This document shows, one piece after another, positions 26,767 to 36,254 of a stretch of DNA of 64,000 nt. The DNA comes from Gemmatimonadetes bacterium SCN 70-22 (lineage in GTDB: Bacteria; Gemmatimonadota; Gemmatimonadetes; Gemmatimonadales; Gemmatimonadaceae): assembly GCA_001724275.1 (NCBI GenBank), contig MEDZ01000029.1, positions 16,126 through 80,125 of the forward strand, in the 5' to 3' direction. The translations under genes and the position numbers were made by a program. Position 1 is the stretch's first letter; the number at the start of each line of letters is the position of its first letter. The notes beneath the pieces are model-generated. The model had not been told where the DNA came from, made no database searches, and saw only the letters and a program-made list of their open reading frames with translations.

Positions 26767-26799
26767 GGCTCGTGAAGGTGAAGGTGTACTTCACGAGCC
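26767..26799. promoter_or_regulatory. inverted repeat abutting the LytS start codon
   Basis: GGCTCGTGAAG (26767-26777) and CTTCACGAGCC (26789-26799) are perfect complements separated by 11 nt, and the repeat ends one base before the ATG of the kinase. It could be an operator, an mRNA hairpin limiting translation initiation, or a terminator of htrA located 42 nt upstream. No T-run follows, which weakens the terminator reading. Confidence 0.6.
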
Positions 26800-26840
26800 C
26801 CGCCACCTCAAGGTGTCCCGCCCCCGGCAGGCACGGCGGG

Positions 26841-28409
26841 CTACCGGCCGTCGGAGAGCCGGACCCGCTCCACCCGGCGCGTCCTCGCTGCCGAGTTATA
26901 GACCTCGAGGCTCACGACATCACCAGGGGTGAGCCCGGCGAGCGCCTTGCGGACGTCGTCGCGCGTGCGCGTCGGGACGCCGTTCACGCTCAGCAGCACG
27001 TCGACCCCGTTGTCGGAGGGCGCCAGCAGGTGCGACTCGGCGTCGCTCCCGGGCTCGATCCCGGTCACCACGAGCCCGCCGACGTCGCTCGGCAGCTGCA
27101 AGTCGTCGCCGGCGCGCGCGTCGCTCGTCGGCGCCACCGTGATCCCGAGCCGGGTCTCGCCCTCGGAGCGTTCCACCCCCTCGTCACGCCCGTTCTTCGT
27201 GGCCTCGTCGGCCTTGGCGACCGCCTCGCCCATCCGGGCCAGCGTCACCCGGACCCAGCGGCGCTCACCCCCCTTGCGCCTGACGTCCAGCACCACGACA
27301 TCGCCCGGGGCATGGAAGCCGACCCGCTCCTGCAGCTGGGCCACATAGTCCACCGGCGTGTTGTCGACGCCGACGATCAGGTCCCCCTCCCGCAGCCCCG
27401 CGCGCGCCGCGGCCGACCCCGGCGCCGGCGGCGAGGCCACCACCACCCCCTGCGGATGGTCGAGCCCCGCCCACCGCGCATCGTTCGCATCGCTATTGCG
27501 CACCTGCACCCCGAGCGCTGCGCGCTCCACGTGGCCGTGGTCCATCAGCTGTTGCATCACCTTGCGCGCCAGGTCGATGGGGACGGCGAAGCCGTAGCCG
27601 GTGTAGTAGCCCGTCCCGCTCGCGATGGCGCTGTTGATCCCGATCACGCGCCCCCGCAGGTCCACCAGCGGCCCGCCGGAGTTCCCGGGGTTGATGGCGG
27701 CATCGGTCTGGATGAAGTCCTGGATGGAGCGGTCGTTGCTGTTGGGGAGGCGGAGCGAGCGTCCCTTGGCGCTCACGATCCCCTCGGTCACCGTGAAGGT
27801 CAGCTCCTCGCCCAGCGGGTTGCCGACGGCCAGGACGGTTTCGCCCACCTGCGCCGAGTCGCTCGTCCCGAGCTCGGCCGGGACCAGGTCGTCAGCCGCA
27901 ATCTTGAGCAGCGCCACGTCGGTCTCGCTGTCCACGCCGACGATGGTGGCCGGGAACTCGCGCCGGTCCAGCAGCCGCACGCGCACGCGCGTGGCCCCGT
28001 TGACCACGTGCGCATTGGTCAGGATGTGGCCGTCGGTCGAGACCACGAACCCCGACCCCGAGGCGCGGGCGCGCTCCACCCGTGGCGCCGGCGCCCGCTC
28101 GCCGTTCATGGGCGGCAATCCGAAGAAGCGGCGGAACTCCGGCGGGATCGCCCCGTCGACCACGGGGACCGGGGATGACGCCGGGACGTCGGCCGTGATG
28201 TAGACGACACTCGGCTTGACGCTCGCCGCCGCGGCGACGACCGCGTCGCTGAGGGCGACCGCCGCCGGGAGGTCGCGCGGCGACGCCGCGGCCGGGAGGG
28301 CCGTTGCATGCAACTGACGGCTCGGGGCAAGCGTCAACGCCCCTGCCGCGCCCAGGACGATCCCCCCGGTCGCGACCAGGAAGACGGGGTGGGTGAAGAA
28401 TCGTGACAT
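26841..28409 (-). CDS. Do/HtrA-family periplasmic serine protease with two PDZ domains
   Basis: A 522-residue envelope protease. An N-terminal hydrophobic segment (about 5-25) anchors or exports it. The trypsin-like domain has the full triad H134 in TNAHVV, D164 in ETDVALLK and S244 in NPGNSGGPL. PDZ1 (about 280-380) and PDZ2 (about 415-518) follow, separated by a charged linker. This is the quality-control architecture of DegP/DegQ, degrading or refolding damaged periplasmic proteins. ATG 28409 has GGAG 6 nt upstream. It is divergent from the Ser/Thr kinase and upstream of the LytS/LytTR pair, suggesting an envelope-stress neighbourhood. Confidence 0.93.
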   Translation of the reverse strand: MSRFFTHPVFLVATGGIVLGAAGALTLAPSRQLHATALPAAASPRDLPAAVALSDAVVAAAASVKPSVVYITADVPASSPVPVVDGAIPPEFRRFFGLPPMNGERAPAPRVERARASGSGFVVSTDGHILTNAHVVNGATRVRVRLLDRREFPATIVGVDSETDVALLKIAADDLVPAELGTSDSAQVGETVLAVGNPLGEELTFTVTEGIVSAKGRSLRLPNSNDRSIQDFIQTDAAINPGNSGGPLVDLRGRVIGINSAIASGTGYYTGYGFAVPIDLARKVMQQLMDHGHVERAALGVQVRNSDANDARWAGLDHPQGVVVASPPAPGSAAARAGLREGDLIVGVDNTPVDYVAQLQERVGFHAPGDVVVLDVRRKGGERRWVRVTLARMGEAVAKADEATKNGRDEGVERSEGETRLGITVAPTSDARAGDDLQLPSDVGGLVVTGIEPGSDAESHLLAPSDNGVDVLLSVNGVPTRTRDDVRKALAGLTPGDVVSLEVYNSAARTRRVERVRLSDGR

Positions 28410-28627
28410 GGTTGCGCTCCGTCGTTTGGGACTGGAGGGGCGGCGGTGACCGCCACCCCCACAGCGTCCAATCTCCCACCCCACCCCTTACGCCCTCGTT
28501 AACGCCCCGCCGTCGCCGGTGCCGCGTTAATCGTCACGACAGGAACCTCGGCGATGATTCACCCGGGTGCCGTTGGCCGCGACGTCGTCCACCTCCCCCC
28601 GCCGTCCCCTTGGATCGTTCCGCTCTC

Positions 28628-30124
28628 GTGACATCGCCGGATAGCGCGGGCATCACCACAACGCAAACCGACGCGGTCCCCATCGGCATGCGCGCCGACC
28701 CCGCGCTCGTCGAGCGCGGCCTCGTGGTCGAGGGAGTCCTCGGCGCCGGGGGACACTCGGTCGTCTATCGCGCGCGCGACGAGCGCCACGCGCGCGAGGT
28801 GGCCCTCAAGGTCCTCCGCGAGGAATCGCGCCTGGAGAGCGCGGCCGAGCGCTTCGCGCAGGAGATCAGGGTCGCCGCCGGGCTGCGCCATCCGCACATC
28901 CTCCCGCTCTACGACTCGGGCGTGCTCGCCGACGGCCGCCCGTTCGCGGTGATGCCCGTCGCGCACGGCGAGCCGCTCCGCGCGGTGATCGACCGCGGTC
29001 CGGTCCCGCTGGGCGAGGCCCTTCGCCTCGTGCACGAGGTCGGCGAGGCGCTCACGTACCTGCACGAGCGCGGTTGGGTGCATCGCGACGTGAAGCCGGA
29101 GAACATCCTCGTCGAGTCGGGGCACGCCGTCCTCACCGACTTCGGGATCAGCGCGCCGGTCGACTCCATCACGCGGCGCAGCTCGCCGCAGCACGTGGCA
29201 AGCCTGTGGAACGCCCAGCGGTTCACCTCCGTGGGGAGCGTGGTCGGGACCCTCCCGTACGTGGGGCCGGAAAGCCTGTTCGGCGATGCCCCGGTGCACC
29301 CGCGCAGCGACGTCTACGCGCTGGGGATGGTCCTCTACGAGATGCTCGCCGGACACCTCCCCTTCACCGCCGAGTCGGCGGCAACACTCCTGAGCCAGCG
29401 CCTCGAGCATCCGCTTCCGCCGATGGCCGGGATGCGGGACGACGTCACCGCCGAACTGGATGCGGTGATCGCCCGCGCGACGCAGGCCGATCCGGAGCAG
29501 CGATTCGCGAGCATCGGCGCCTTCGTGGCGGCCCTGGATGCCCTTCCCACGCCGGGGGGCCTCGCGGCGCGAGCGGTGCGGAGGCGCACCCTCGTCGCCC
29601 TCGTCCTCGCGGTGCTGGCCATCGCCGTCGGCACCTGGCGGGTGCTGGCCCCCGTGTACCTCGACCCCGACCGCGTCGTCGTCGCCGACCTCTCCAACGA
29701 CACCGGCGACCCGGTGCTCACCCCTATCGGGACGGTCGCCGGCGACCTCATCACCGCGGCGCTGTCGCGCGAGCAGGGGCTGGAGGTCATCAACGCCACC
29801 ATGTCGTTAGGCTCGCGCCAGCGCCCGCGCCTCCCGGCCGCCGATTCCACGCTGCAGCGCGCCACGCGCGCGTTGGTGGAACGGGCGCACGCCGGGCTTG
29901 CCGTCACCGGGGCGTATTATCGGGAGGGGGGGCAGCTCGCCCTCCTCGCCGAGCTGATCGACACCCGGGCCGGCGAGGTCATCGGCGCGATCGGCCCCAT
30001 CGCCGCCAGCCCCACCGCCCCCGAGCGCGGTCTGCGGATCCTGGCCGACAGCGTCGTGGCGATGGTGAAACGGCGCGGGAGCGCCCGGGTGCCCGCCTTG
30101 CCTACGGCCGCACCCCCGCGTTGA
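28628..30124 (+). CDS. membrane Ser/Thr protein kinase with extracytoplasmic FlgO/TolB-N-like domain
   Basis: A 498-residue Hanks-type kinase. The kinase domain has VALKV with K61, HRDVKPEN with catalytic D154 and DFG at 171-173. A transmembrane segment (about 320-338) follows. The extracytoplasmic part starts with VVVADLSNDTGDPVLTPIG, a pattern shared with the FlgO/TolB-N-like domains attached to kinases and adenylate cyclases; the same kind of module occurs in the kinase at 33641. The start is uncertain: GTG 28628 or ATG 28688, neither with a Shine-Dalgarno sequence. The 3' end overlaps the convergent amidohydrolase by 23 nt. Substrates are unknown. Confidence 0.88.
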   Translation: MTSPDSAGITTTQTDAVPIGMRADPALVERGLVVEGVLGAGGHSVVYRARDERHAREVALKVLREESRLESAAERFAQEIRVAAGLRHPHILPLYDSGVLADGRPFAVMPVAHGEPLRAVIDRGPVPLGEALRLVHEVGEALTYLHERGWVHRDVKPENILVESGHAVLTDFGISAPVDSITRRSSPQHVASLWNAQRFTSVGSVVGTLPYVGPESLFGDAPVHPRSDVYALGMVLYEMLAGHLPFTAESAATLLSQRLEHPLPPMAGMRDDVTAELDAVIARATQADPEQRFASIGAFVAALDALPTPGGLAARAVRRRTLVALVLAVLAIAVGTWRVLAPVYLDPDRVVVADLSNDTGDPVLTPIGTVAGDLITAALSREQGLEVINATMSLGSRQRPRLPAADSTLQRATRALVERAHAGLAVTGAYYREGGQLALLAELIDTRAGEVIGAIGPIAASPTAPERGLRILADSVVAMVKRRGSARVPALPTAAPPR

Positions 30125-33100
30125 CCTGCGGCGCCGGTTGGCGCCAGGGTTGCGGCGGGAGCGAGCGCTGCCGCGGCCACACCTCGTCGAGCGTGTTCCC
30201 GTCATACAGCCGCCCGTTCCGCATCACCTGACGCACCGTGTTGCTGTTGCGGATGCTGGCCAGCGGGTCGCCGTCGAGGACGAGGAGGTCGGCGAGCTTC
30301 CCCGGCTCCAGCGACCCCAGGTCCCGGTCGAGCCCCAGCGCCTCGGCCCCCATGATGGTCGCGACCCGGAGCGCGTCGTGGTTGGACAGCCCGCCCGATG
30401 CCACCGTCCAGAGCTCCCAGTGGTAGCCGAGTCCTTGCAGCTGGCCGTGGCTCCCGATCCCCGCCTTTCCGCCAGCCGCAATCAGGTCGCGGATGACCCC
30501 GGCGTGCTCCTGGAAGTGGTACTCCTCGTCGAGGAACCACCCGGCCGGCCCCGGTGAGCCGCCGGCCCCCTGCCCGCGGCGTCGCGTCTTCGCATCGAGG
30601 TCGTCGTCGGGCGTGAAGCGGCGCAGCTTGACGTCCTTGTTGGGGTTCTCCTTGGTGTAGTAGTAGTTCTCCGCCCACGGTCCGCCGTACGTCACCAACA
30701 GGGTCGGCGTGGAGACGGTCCCCGACGCGGCGAAGAGCGCGAGGACGTCGTCGAACAGCGGGGTGATGGGGAGGTTGTGCTCCACGCCCGGGTAGCCGTC
30801 GATCGCCATCGTGATGTTGGTGCGGTACGCCAGCCCCGCCTCGGTGGTGGGCATCAGCCGCAGCTCCCGGGCCGCCATCATGATCCACTGCCGTACCTGG
30901 CGGTTCCCCGCCCCGTACATCTTGATCGTCTTGGTGTCGTAGTACTCGCTGTAGCGCTTCAGGACGTTCCGCGCCTGCTCCAGCGACCGGATGCGCTCCG
31001 CCGCGAAGACCCCCGGGCCGGTGGAGTAGATCCGCGGCCCCACCAGCTCCCCGGTCGACACGCGGTCGGCATAGCTCAGGACATCGGTCGTCCCCGTCTG
31101 CGGATCGCGCGTCGTCGTGACCCCGTACGCCAGGTTGGCGAGGAGCGCCCACGGCTGCGCCGTGTGGATGTCGGGTGAATGGCGGAAGTGCGCGTGCGTG
31201 TCCACGAAGCCGGGGATGATCACCTTCCCCGTGACGTCGATGATGCGGGCGCCCTGCGGGACCTCAACGCTGCCACGCTTCCCCACGGCCGCGATGCGAT
31301 TGTCGCGCACCACCACGTCGGCGTCCTCGATCACCTCGTGCCCCTTCATGGTGATCGCCCTGGCGCCGCGCAGCACGACCGAGCCGCGCGGGATGTCGCG
31401 GGTCCCGGTCACGCGGATCCGCACCTCCGTCGGCTTGTAGGTGGCGACGCTGTCTCGCGCCACACCGCGCCGAGCGCTGTCTCCCGCTGCCGGCGCCGGC
31501 GTCGCTCCCGCCGCTCGCCGCGCGGCACGCACCGAGTCGTCGAAGGCCCTCGCGCGGTCGAGGTCGTACGTCACCAGCGCATTCCCGATCGACCAGTGCA
31601 CCACGCGCCCGTTCGCCTGCCACGCCGGGAACTCCCCGCCGATGTCGGAGAGGCGTCGCACCGGCGTCGGCGCGTTGTCCGGGGTCGCCACCGAGATGAC
31701 CGGGACCTGCCCTCCTACCACGGGGACCGTCACGACGTAGAAGTCGGCCCCCACCTGCGCCAGCGCCAGGTCGCCCCGCGGCGCCATCCGCACCGTGCTG
31801 GCGTTAGGCGGATTGGGGGCGCCGGGCTGCCCCTGGCCCGTCACCCGCACGTGCTGCCGCAGGTCGGTGCCGTCCCACCGGAACGAGACCAGCCCCTGGC
31901 TCCCGCCGTACGCGAAGATGCGCGTCGCGTCGCTGGTGAAGTGGGGATCGCCCAACCCGCCGGCGGCGCGGACGCGCGTCACCGCGCCCCCCTCGGCAGG
32001 GATCCAGACGAAGCGCGCCGCCTGGCCCCCGCCAAAGCGCTGCAGCGTCTCGCGCAGCTCGCGCGCATCGGCCTGCATCGCCACGATGCGCGCCCCGTCA
32101 GGCGACCATTGCGTCGCGTAGTACGTCGCCGCCTCGCGCGTGAGGCGCACCGGCTGCGCGCGTCCGTCGGCGCGCACCTTGTAGAGGTGTCCGCCGTCAT
32201 TCGACCACGTCACGTACGCCACCCACTGGCCATCCGGCGACCACGCCGGGTGATACTCCCCCTCGCTGCCCCTGGTGATCCGGCGCGGCTCGCCGCTGGG
32301 GAGGTCCATGACGTACAGGTCGCCCAACGCGGAGAAGGCGACGCGCTTCCCGTCGGGGGAGGGGACGGCGTCGCGAATCTGCGAGGCGACGAGGGTCGGG
32401 GTGTCGTCGATCGGGTACTGGAACTTCACCTCCGGCCCGATCGCCACGTCGACTTCGGCGCTGAACGGGATGCGAGCCGCCGCGCTCCCATCCACCGGGA
32501 CGCGCCAGATCTCGCCGCCGTAGCTGATCACGATCGCCGTGCCGTCCGGGGTGAAGTCGTAGCCCGGCAGGGCGTCGGTCTCGAGCATCGCCTCCTGGTT
32601 GTCACGCTGGATCGGGTAGGCGAGCCAGCGCTCCTCACCCGTGGCCAGGTCGCGGATCCTCAGCCCGGTCTTCTCCTCGTAGCGGCTCCCGTACGCGAGC
32701 CATTTCCCGTCAGGTGAAATCGCCGGGCGGAAGGCCGAGCCGTAGCGCGCGGTCATCGTCGTCGCCGTCCCCAGCTCACGGTCCCATGTGGCCAGCTGGT
32801 ACTGGGGGAAGATCGCGTTGTACGTCCAGGTCCCCTGGCGCGTGGCGTACCACATGTGGCGCCCGTCCGGGGTGAAGGTCGCCCCGATCGCCGCCATCGG
32901 GGCGGGGTCGCGGATCACCTGGATCCCGGCCCCGCCGTCCACGTGGTAGAGGAAGAGCTTGGGCGCCCCGCCAGCGACCGACCGCGTCACCGCGACGTAC
33001 TTCCCGTCGGGGGTCCACTCGGGCGAGACGTACAGGTCGTCGGACGTCTTCGACAGCTGCACCGTGTCGCGCCCGTCGGCCGACATCACCCAGAGGTTGT

Positions 33101-33521
33101 TCCCCCCGCTGCGATCGCTGATGAAGGCGATGCGCTGGCCATCGGGACTCCAGCGCGGCTGCGCGTCGTGCGCCATCCCGCTCGTCAGGCGGGTCGCTCC
33201 CCCGCCCGCGATGGGGAGCGCATAGAGGTCGCCGAGGAGGTCGAAGACGATGCGCTGGCCATCGGGGCTCACGTCCACCGACATCCACGACCCCTTCGTG
33301 GTGGTGAGCCGCAGGCGGCGCGCCTCCTCCAGCGGGAGCGCGGCGCGGCTGGCCGGCCGGGCGGGTGCCTGCGCGAGCGCGGAAGCGATGGGGAGCGCGA
33401 GGGCGAGCGCTGGGGCGACCGCGAGGGTGTGCGCGACGACGCGCGCGAGGGCGTGCGCGACGGCGCGCGTGAGGGCGACTGCGTGCGCCAGGCGCGACGC
33501 GGAGGGAGCGGAGCGCGACAT
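30102..33521 (-). CDS. secreted TolB-propeller amidohydrolase
   Basis: A 1139-residue exported protein. After an unusual repeat-built signal peptide (about 1-51) comes a long WD40-like/TolB propeller (about 65-690) with repeated SPDGQRIAF, SPDGKWLAY and TPDG units. An amidohydrolase TIM barrel follows, with metal ligands in THAH (H776, H778) and further barrel segments such as GAGNRQVRQW and AGGKAGIGSHGQ. The family probably hydrolyses cyclic or amide bonds such as dipeptides (prolidase/imidazolonepropionase-like), but specificity is not established. A paralogue of the same layout lies at 46952-50278. The gene overlaps the kinase end and is 119 nt downstream of the TPR kinase. Confidence 0.9.
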   Translation of the reverse strand: MSRSAPSASRLAHAVALTRAVAHALARVVAHTLAVAPALALALPIASALAQAPARPASRAALPLEEARRLRLTTTKGSWMSVDVSPDGQRIVFDLLGDLYALPIAGGGATRLTSGMAHDAQPRWSPDGQRIAFISDRSGGNNLWVMSADGRDTVQLSKTSDDLYVSPEWTPDGKYVAVTRSVAGGAPKLFLYHVDGGAGIQVIRDPAPMAAIGATFTPDGRHMWYATRQGTWTYNAIFPQYQLATWDRELGTATTMTARYGSAFRPAISPDGKWLAYGSRYEEKTGLRIRDLATGEERWLAYPIQRDNQEAMLETDALPGYDFTPDGTAIVISYGGEIWRVPVDGSAAARIPFSAEVDVAIGPEVKFQYPIDDTPTLVASQIRDAVPSPDGKRVAFSALGDLYVMDLPSGEPRRITRGSEGEYHPAWSPDGQWVAYVTWSNDGGHLYKVRADGRAQPVRLTREAATYYATQWSPDGARIVAMQADARELRETLQRFGGGQAARFVWIPAEGGAVTRVRAAGGLGDPHFTSDATRIFAYGGSQGLVSFRWDGTDLRQHVRVTGQGQPGAPNPPNASTVRMAPRGDLALAQVGADFYVVTVPVVGGQVPVISVATPDNAPTPVRRLSDIGGEFPAWQANGRVVHWSIGNALVTYDLDRARAFDDSVRAARRAAGATPAPAAGDSARRGVARDSVATYKPTEVRIRVTGTRDIPRGSVVLRGARAITMKGHEVIEDADVVVRDNRIAAVGKRGSVEVPQGARIIDVTGKVIIPGFVDTHAHFRHSPDIHTAQPWALLANLAYGVTTTRDPQTGTTDVLSYADRVSTGELVGPRIYSTGPGVFAAERIRSLEQARNVLKRYSEYYDTKTIKMYGAGNRQVRQWIMMAARELRLMPTTEAGLAYRTNITMAIDGYPGVEHNLPITPLFDDVLALFAASGTVSTPTLLVTYGGPWAENYYYTKENPNKDVKLRRFTPDDDLDAKTRRRGQGAGGSPGPAGWFLDEEYHFQEHAGVIRDLIAAGGKAGIGSHGQLQGLGYHWELWTVASGGLSNHDALRVATIMGAEALGLDRDLGSLEPGKLADLLVLDGDPLASIRNSNTVRQVMRNGRLYDGNTLDEVWPRQRSLPPQPWRQPAPQVNAGVRP
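33397..33492 (-). repeat. 24-bp minisatellite encoding the signal peptide
   Basis: Four 24-bp units (33397-33420, 33421-33444, 33445-33468, 33469-33492). The central two differ at only two positions and the outer two are diverged. On the minus strand they encode eight-residue hydrophobic units such as AVAHALAR and VVAHTLAV, forming most of the signal peptide of the TolB-amidohydrolase. Frame is kept because 24 is a multiple of three. Confidence 0.75.
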
Positions 33522-33640
33522 GTGCGATCGAGAGACGAGATGGTCATCGCCCCGTCAGCGGGGCGCGGGGAACATCGCCCGGTACCCCGGTGCGCGCCAG
33601 CCGACGCGGGGCCGGCCGCCCCCCGCGCGCCGCGGCGACC

Positions 33641-36115
33641 TCACATCGTGCGATCGCCGTACACGAGCGCACGGTTGGCCTCATGCTGCCGCTTCAGCCC
33701 GGCCATGAGCGTCTCGTACTCGGCCACTCCCTGGAGCCCCTTCAGACTCGGGTCGTCGCGAAAGAGGGGATAGTTCGGCATCCCGTTCTCCGCCGTGCGG
33801 CGTAGCCACGCCACCGCCTCCTTCGCATGGCCGAGCCTCGCATAGGCACAGGCGATGGTGAACTGCGAGTGGTGAGAATGCGACCGGCTCGCGGGATTCA
33901 GCGTGGCCGCGCGCACGGCCACCAGCGCCTCGTCGCGCCGTCCTAACGATGCAAGCGCCAGGGCGCGGGCCGCGGCACGGTCGGCGGTCTCCGGCCCCTG
34001 CGCTGCCAGCGCCGAATCGAGGACGGCCATGGCCTCCGTGGGCCGGCCAGCACCCGTCAGCACCACCGCCTTCTCCCACACGAAACCGCCCAGGTAGGGC
34101 ATGCGCGCATAGACGGCGAGCGCCGAGTCGAACTTCTGCTCGTACCACAGGACGCGCGCCACGCGCGGCCGGCTGAAGCCCACGCAGCGCGTCGAGTCGT
34201 CACAGCCGTCGCGCGGGTCGAGCGAGAGGCTGGCCTCCAGCTCCTCGCGCGCCTTCCCGGTAAAGCCGTAGTGGAAATAGAGTGAACCGAGCCCGTTGTG
34301 TCCCTCCACCAGACTCGGCTCGAGGGCCAGCGCATGCCGCACGTCGGAGAGCGCCTCGGCGAAGTGCCACCCCCGCACCGCGTTCCACTCGAGGTCGTGG
34401 CGCGCCTTCCAGGCGTTGGCCACGCTCGAGTCGATGCCTAACGCGATGGCGATGGCGCGCTCCGCCTGGTCGAGCCGCGAGGCCGGCGCGTCGTAGAGGA
34501 AGACCGTGCTGACGAGCGTCGAGGCCAGCAGCGCCCACGCGCGGGCGAAGGTGGAGTCGAGGCGCACGGCCTGGGTCAGGCTGGCGATGATCGAGTCCGC
34601 CTGGGCCGGCCGCTCGAGTCCGCCCCGCGCGCGCGCCTGGGCGCGCGCCTTGAGATAGGCGTCGTACGCATCCGGGTTCGTCGTGGGGGGGCGCTCGAGC
34701 GTCCGCGACTCGCGCTCGGCGAGCTGGATCCGGAGCACCCCGGCCACCTTGCGCGCCACCTCCGACTGGACCTGGAAGACGTCACGCGCCGTGTGATCGT
34801 ACGCCTGGCTCCACTTCGCCTCCTCGCTGGCGGGGTCGACGAGCCGCACGCGCACGCGGATCGCCTCACCCGACTTCTGCACGTCGCCATCGACGAGAGC
34901 ATCGATCCGCAGGATCGTCCCGATTTCGCGCGCCCCCTTCGCACTCGCCTGCAGCGACGCCACCGACGCCTGGTCGATGACACGCACCCCTCCCAGGTTG
35001 GCGAGCGCGGAGGCGACGTCGGCGGTGAGCCCGTCGGCCAGGTAGCGATCGCTCGCATCTCCACCAATCTGCCGAAAGGGGAGCACCGCGAGGCGGATCG
35101 CGTCGGCCGTGCCACGAGGGCGCGCCACGCTCGTGCCGTCCGTCGCCGGGCGCGCCCGCCACATCGGCAGCTGCAGTGCCAGGAGCGCCGCGACGCCGAG
35201 GACTCCCGCACTGACGGCGAGTGACCATCGACGCGGGCGCGCGATGCCCGCGCTGGCGCCCGCGCCTGTCCCCTCGCGCTGCAGCGCCGTGACGAATTCC
35301 GCCGTGCTCGCCTGGCGATCGGCCGGCGTCGTCGCCAGCGCGCGTCGCAGCGCCGCATCCACGCCCTCGGGAATGGCGGGACGGATGACGCGGAGCGACG
35401 GGGCCGGCTGTGACAGTCGTCGCGCCATCACCGCCTGGACGGTAGGGCCGGTGAAGGGAGGCTCTCCTGCCAGCATCTCGTACGCCACCGACGCCAGCGC
35501 GTACAGGTCGCTTCGCGCGTCGATGTCGCGCTCACCGGCCGACTGCTCGGGACTCATGTAGGCCGGTGTTCCGAGGGCGAGCCCGCTCGCCGTGAGTCGG
35601 TCATTCGTATCGCTCAGGGCGCGCGCGATCCCGAAATCCGTGACGAGGGCATGTCCGGACGCGAGCAGGATGTTCTCCGGCTTGATGTCGCGATGAACGA
35701 TCCCCCGCTCGTGCGCATGGCCGAGTGCGGCGGCGACTTCGGCCGTGATTTGTAGAGCCTCGTCGAGCGGAAGTTGGCGCTCGCGATCGAGTCGTGCGCG
35801 CAGCGTCTCCCCCTCCACCAGCGGCATCGTGTACCACAGCAGTCCCCCCGTCACGCCCGAATCGAGGAGGGGGAGGATGTTCGGGTGCACGAGGCGTGAA
35901 GCGACGCGAATCTCCCGTTCGAATCGCTCGATGCCGGTCGCCGCGCTGAGCTCGGGGCGCAGCACCTTGAGCGCGACGGCTCGATCACGCTGCGCGTCGC
36001 GCGCCCTGTAGACGATCGCCATTCCGCCGGCGCCGAGCTCGCTCTCGATCTCATAGCGACCCGCGAGGCCAGCGCGTAACCCCCGGGAGGGGTCCGGCTG
36101 TTCGCTCGTGCTCAT
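33641..36115 (-). CDS. Ser/Thr protein kinase with FlgO-like and TPR domains
   Basis: An 824-residue kinase. The Hanks domain has GAGGMAIVY, K50 in VALKV, H141-R-D in HRDIKPEN and TDFGIARA, then SPEQSAGE. A transmembrane helix lies near 300-318. It is followed by LAVLPFRQIGGDASDRYLADGL, the typical FlgO/TolB-N-like module of Gemmatimonadota and Acidobacteriota kinases, and by a TPR superhelix to the C-terminus (for example AWALLASTLVSTVFLYDAP and the SLDP repeats). The kinase therefore faces the cytoplasm and the TPRs the periplasm. ATG 36115 is preferred to an upstream in-frame ATG at 36151. Ligands and substrates are unknown. Confidence 0.92.
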   Translation of the reverse strand: MSTSEQPDPSRGLRAGLAGRYEIESELGAGGMAIVYRARDAQRDRAVALKVLRPELSAATGIERFEREIRVASRLVHPNILPLLDSGVTGGLLWYTMPLVEGETLRARLDRERQLPLDEALQITAEVAAALGHAHERGIVHRDIKPENILLASGHALVTDFGIARALSDTNDRLTASGLALGTPAYMSPEQSAGERDIDARSDLYALASVAYEMLAGEPPFTGPTVQAVMARRLSQPAPSLRVIRPAIPEGVDAALRRALATTPADRQASTAEFVTALQREGTGAGASAGIARPRRWSLAVSAGVLGVAALLALQLPMWRARPATDGTSVARPRGTADAIRLAVLPFRQIGGDASDRYLADGLTADVASALANLGGVRVIDQASVASLQASAKGAREIGTILRIDALVDGDVQKSGEAIRVRVRLVDPASEEAKWSQAYDHTARDVFQVQSEVARKVAGVLRIQLAERESRTLERPPTTNPDAYDAYLKARAQARARGGLERPAQADSIIASLTQAVRLDSTFARAWALLASTLVSTVFLYDAPASRLDQAERAIAIALGIDSSVANAWKARHDLEWNAVRGWHFAEALSDVRHALALEPSLVEGHNGLGSLYFHYGFTGKAREELEASLSLDPRDGCDDSTRCVGFSRPRVARVLWYEQKFDSALAVYARMPYLGGFVWEKAVVLTGAGRPTEAMAVLDSALAAQGPETADRAAARALALASLGRRDEALVAVRAATLNPASRSHSHHSQFTIACAYARLGHAKEAVAWLRRTAENGMPNYPLFRDDPSLKGLQGVAEYETLMAGLKRQHEANRALVYGDRTM

Positions 36116-36254
36116 CGGCTTGACGCTCGCTCCCCCTCCCGTGCCCCACAAGGGGGCGCTGCGCGTGCCCAGTCTGCGTGCACCGGAAGCGGCTCTGCCC
36201 GCCAGGCGTTCACCCGGGGAGCATCGGCCCCGCCAAGCGCGCCCCGCGCTTCAC

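Noticed and set aside
24977..26806. An apparent single long frame suggesting a fused LytS-LytTR protein
   Set aside because: The N-terminal part is out of frame with the true kinase motifs. The kinase and regulator are separate genes overlapping by ATGA.
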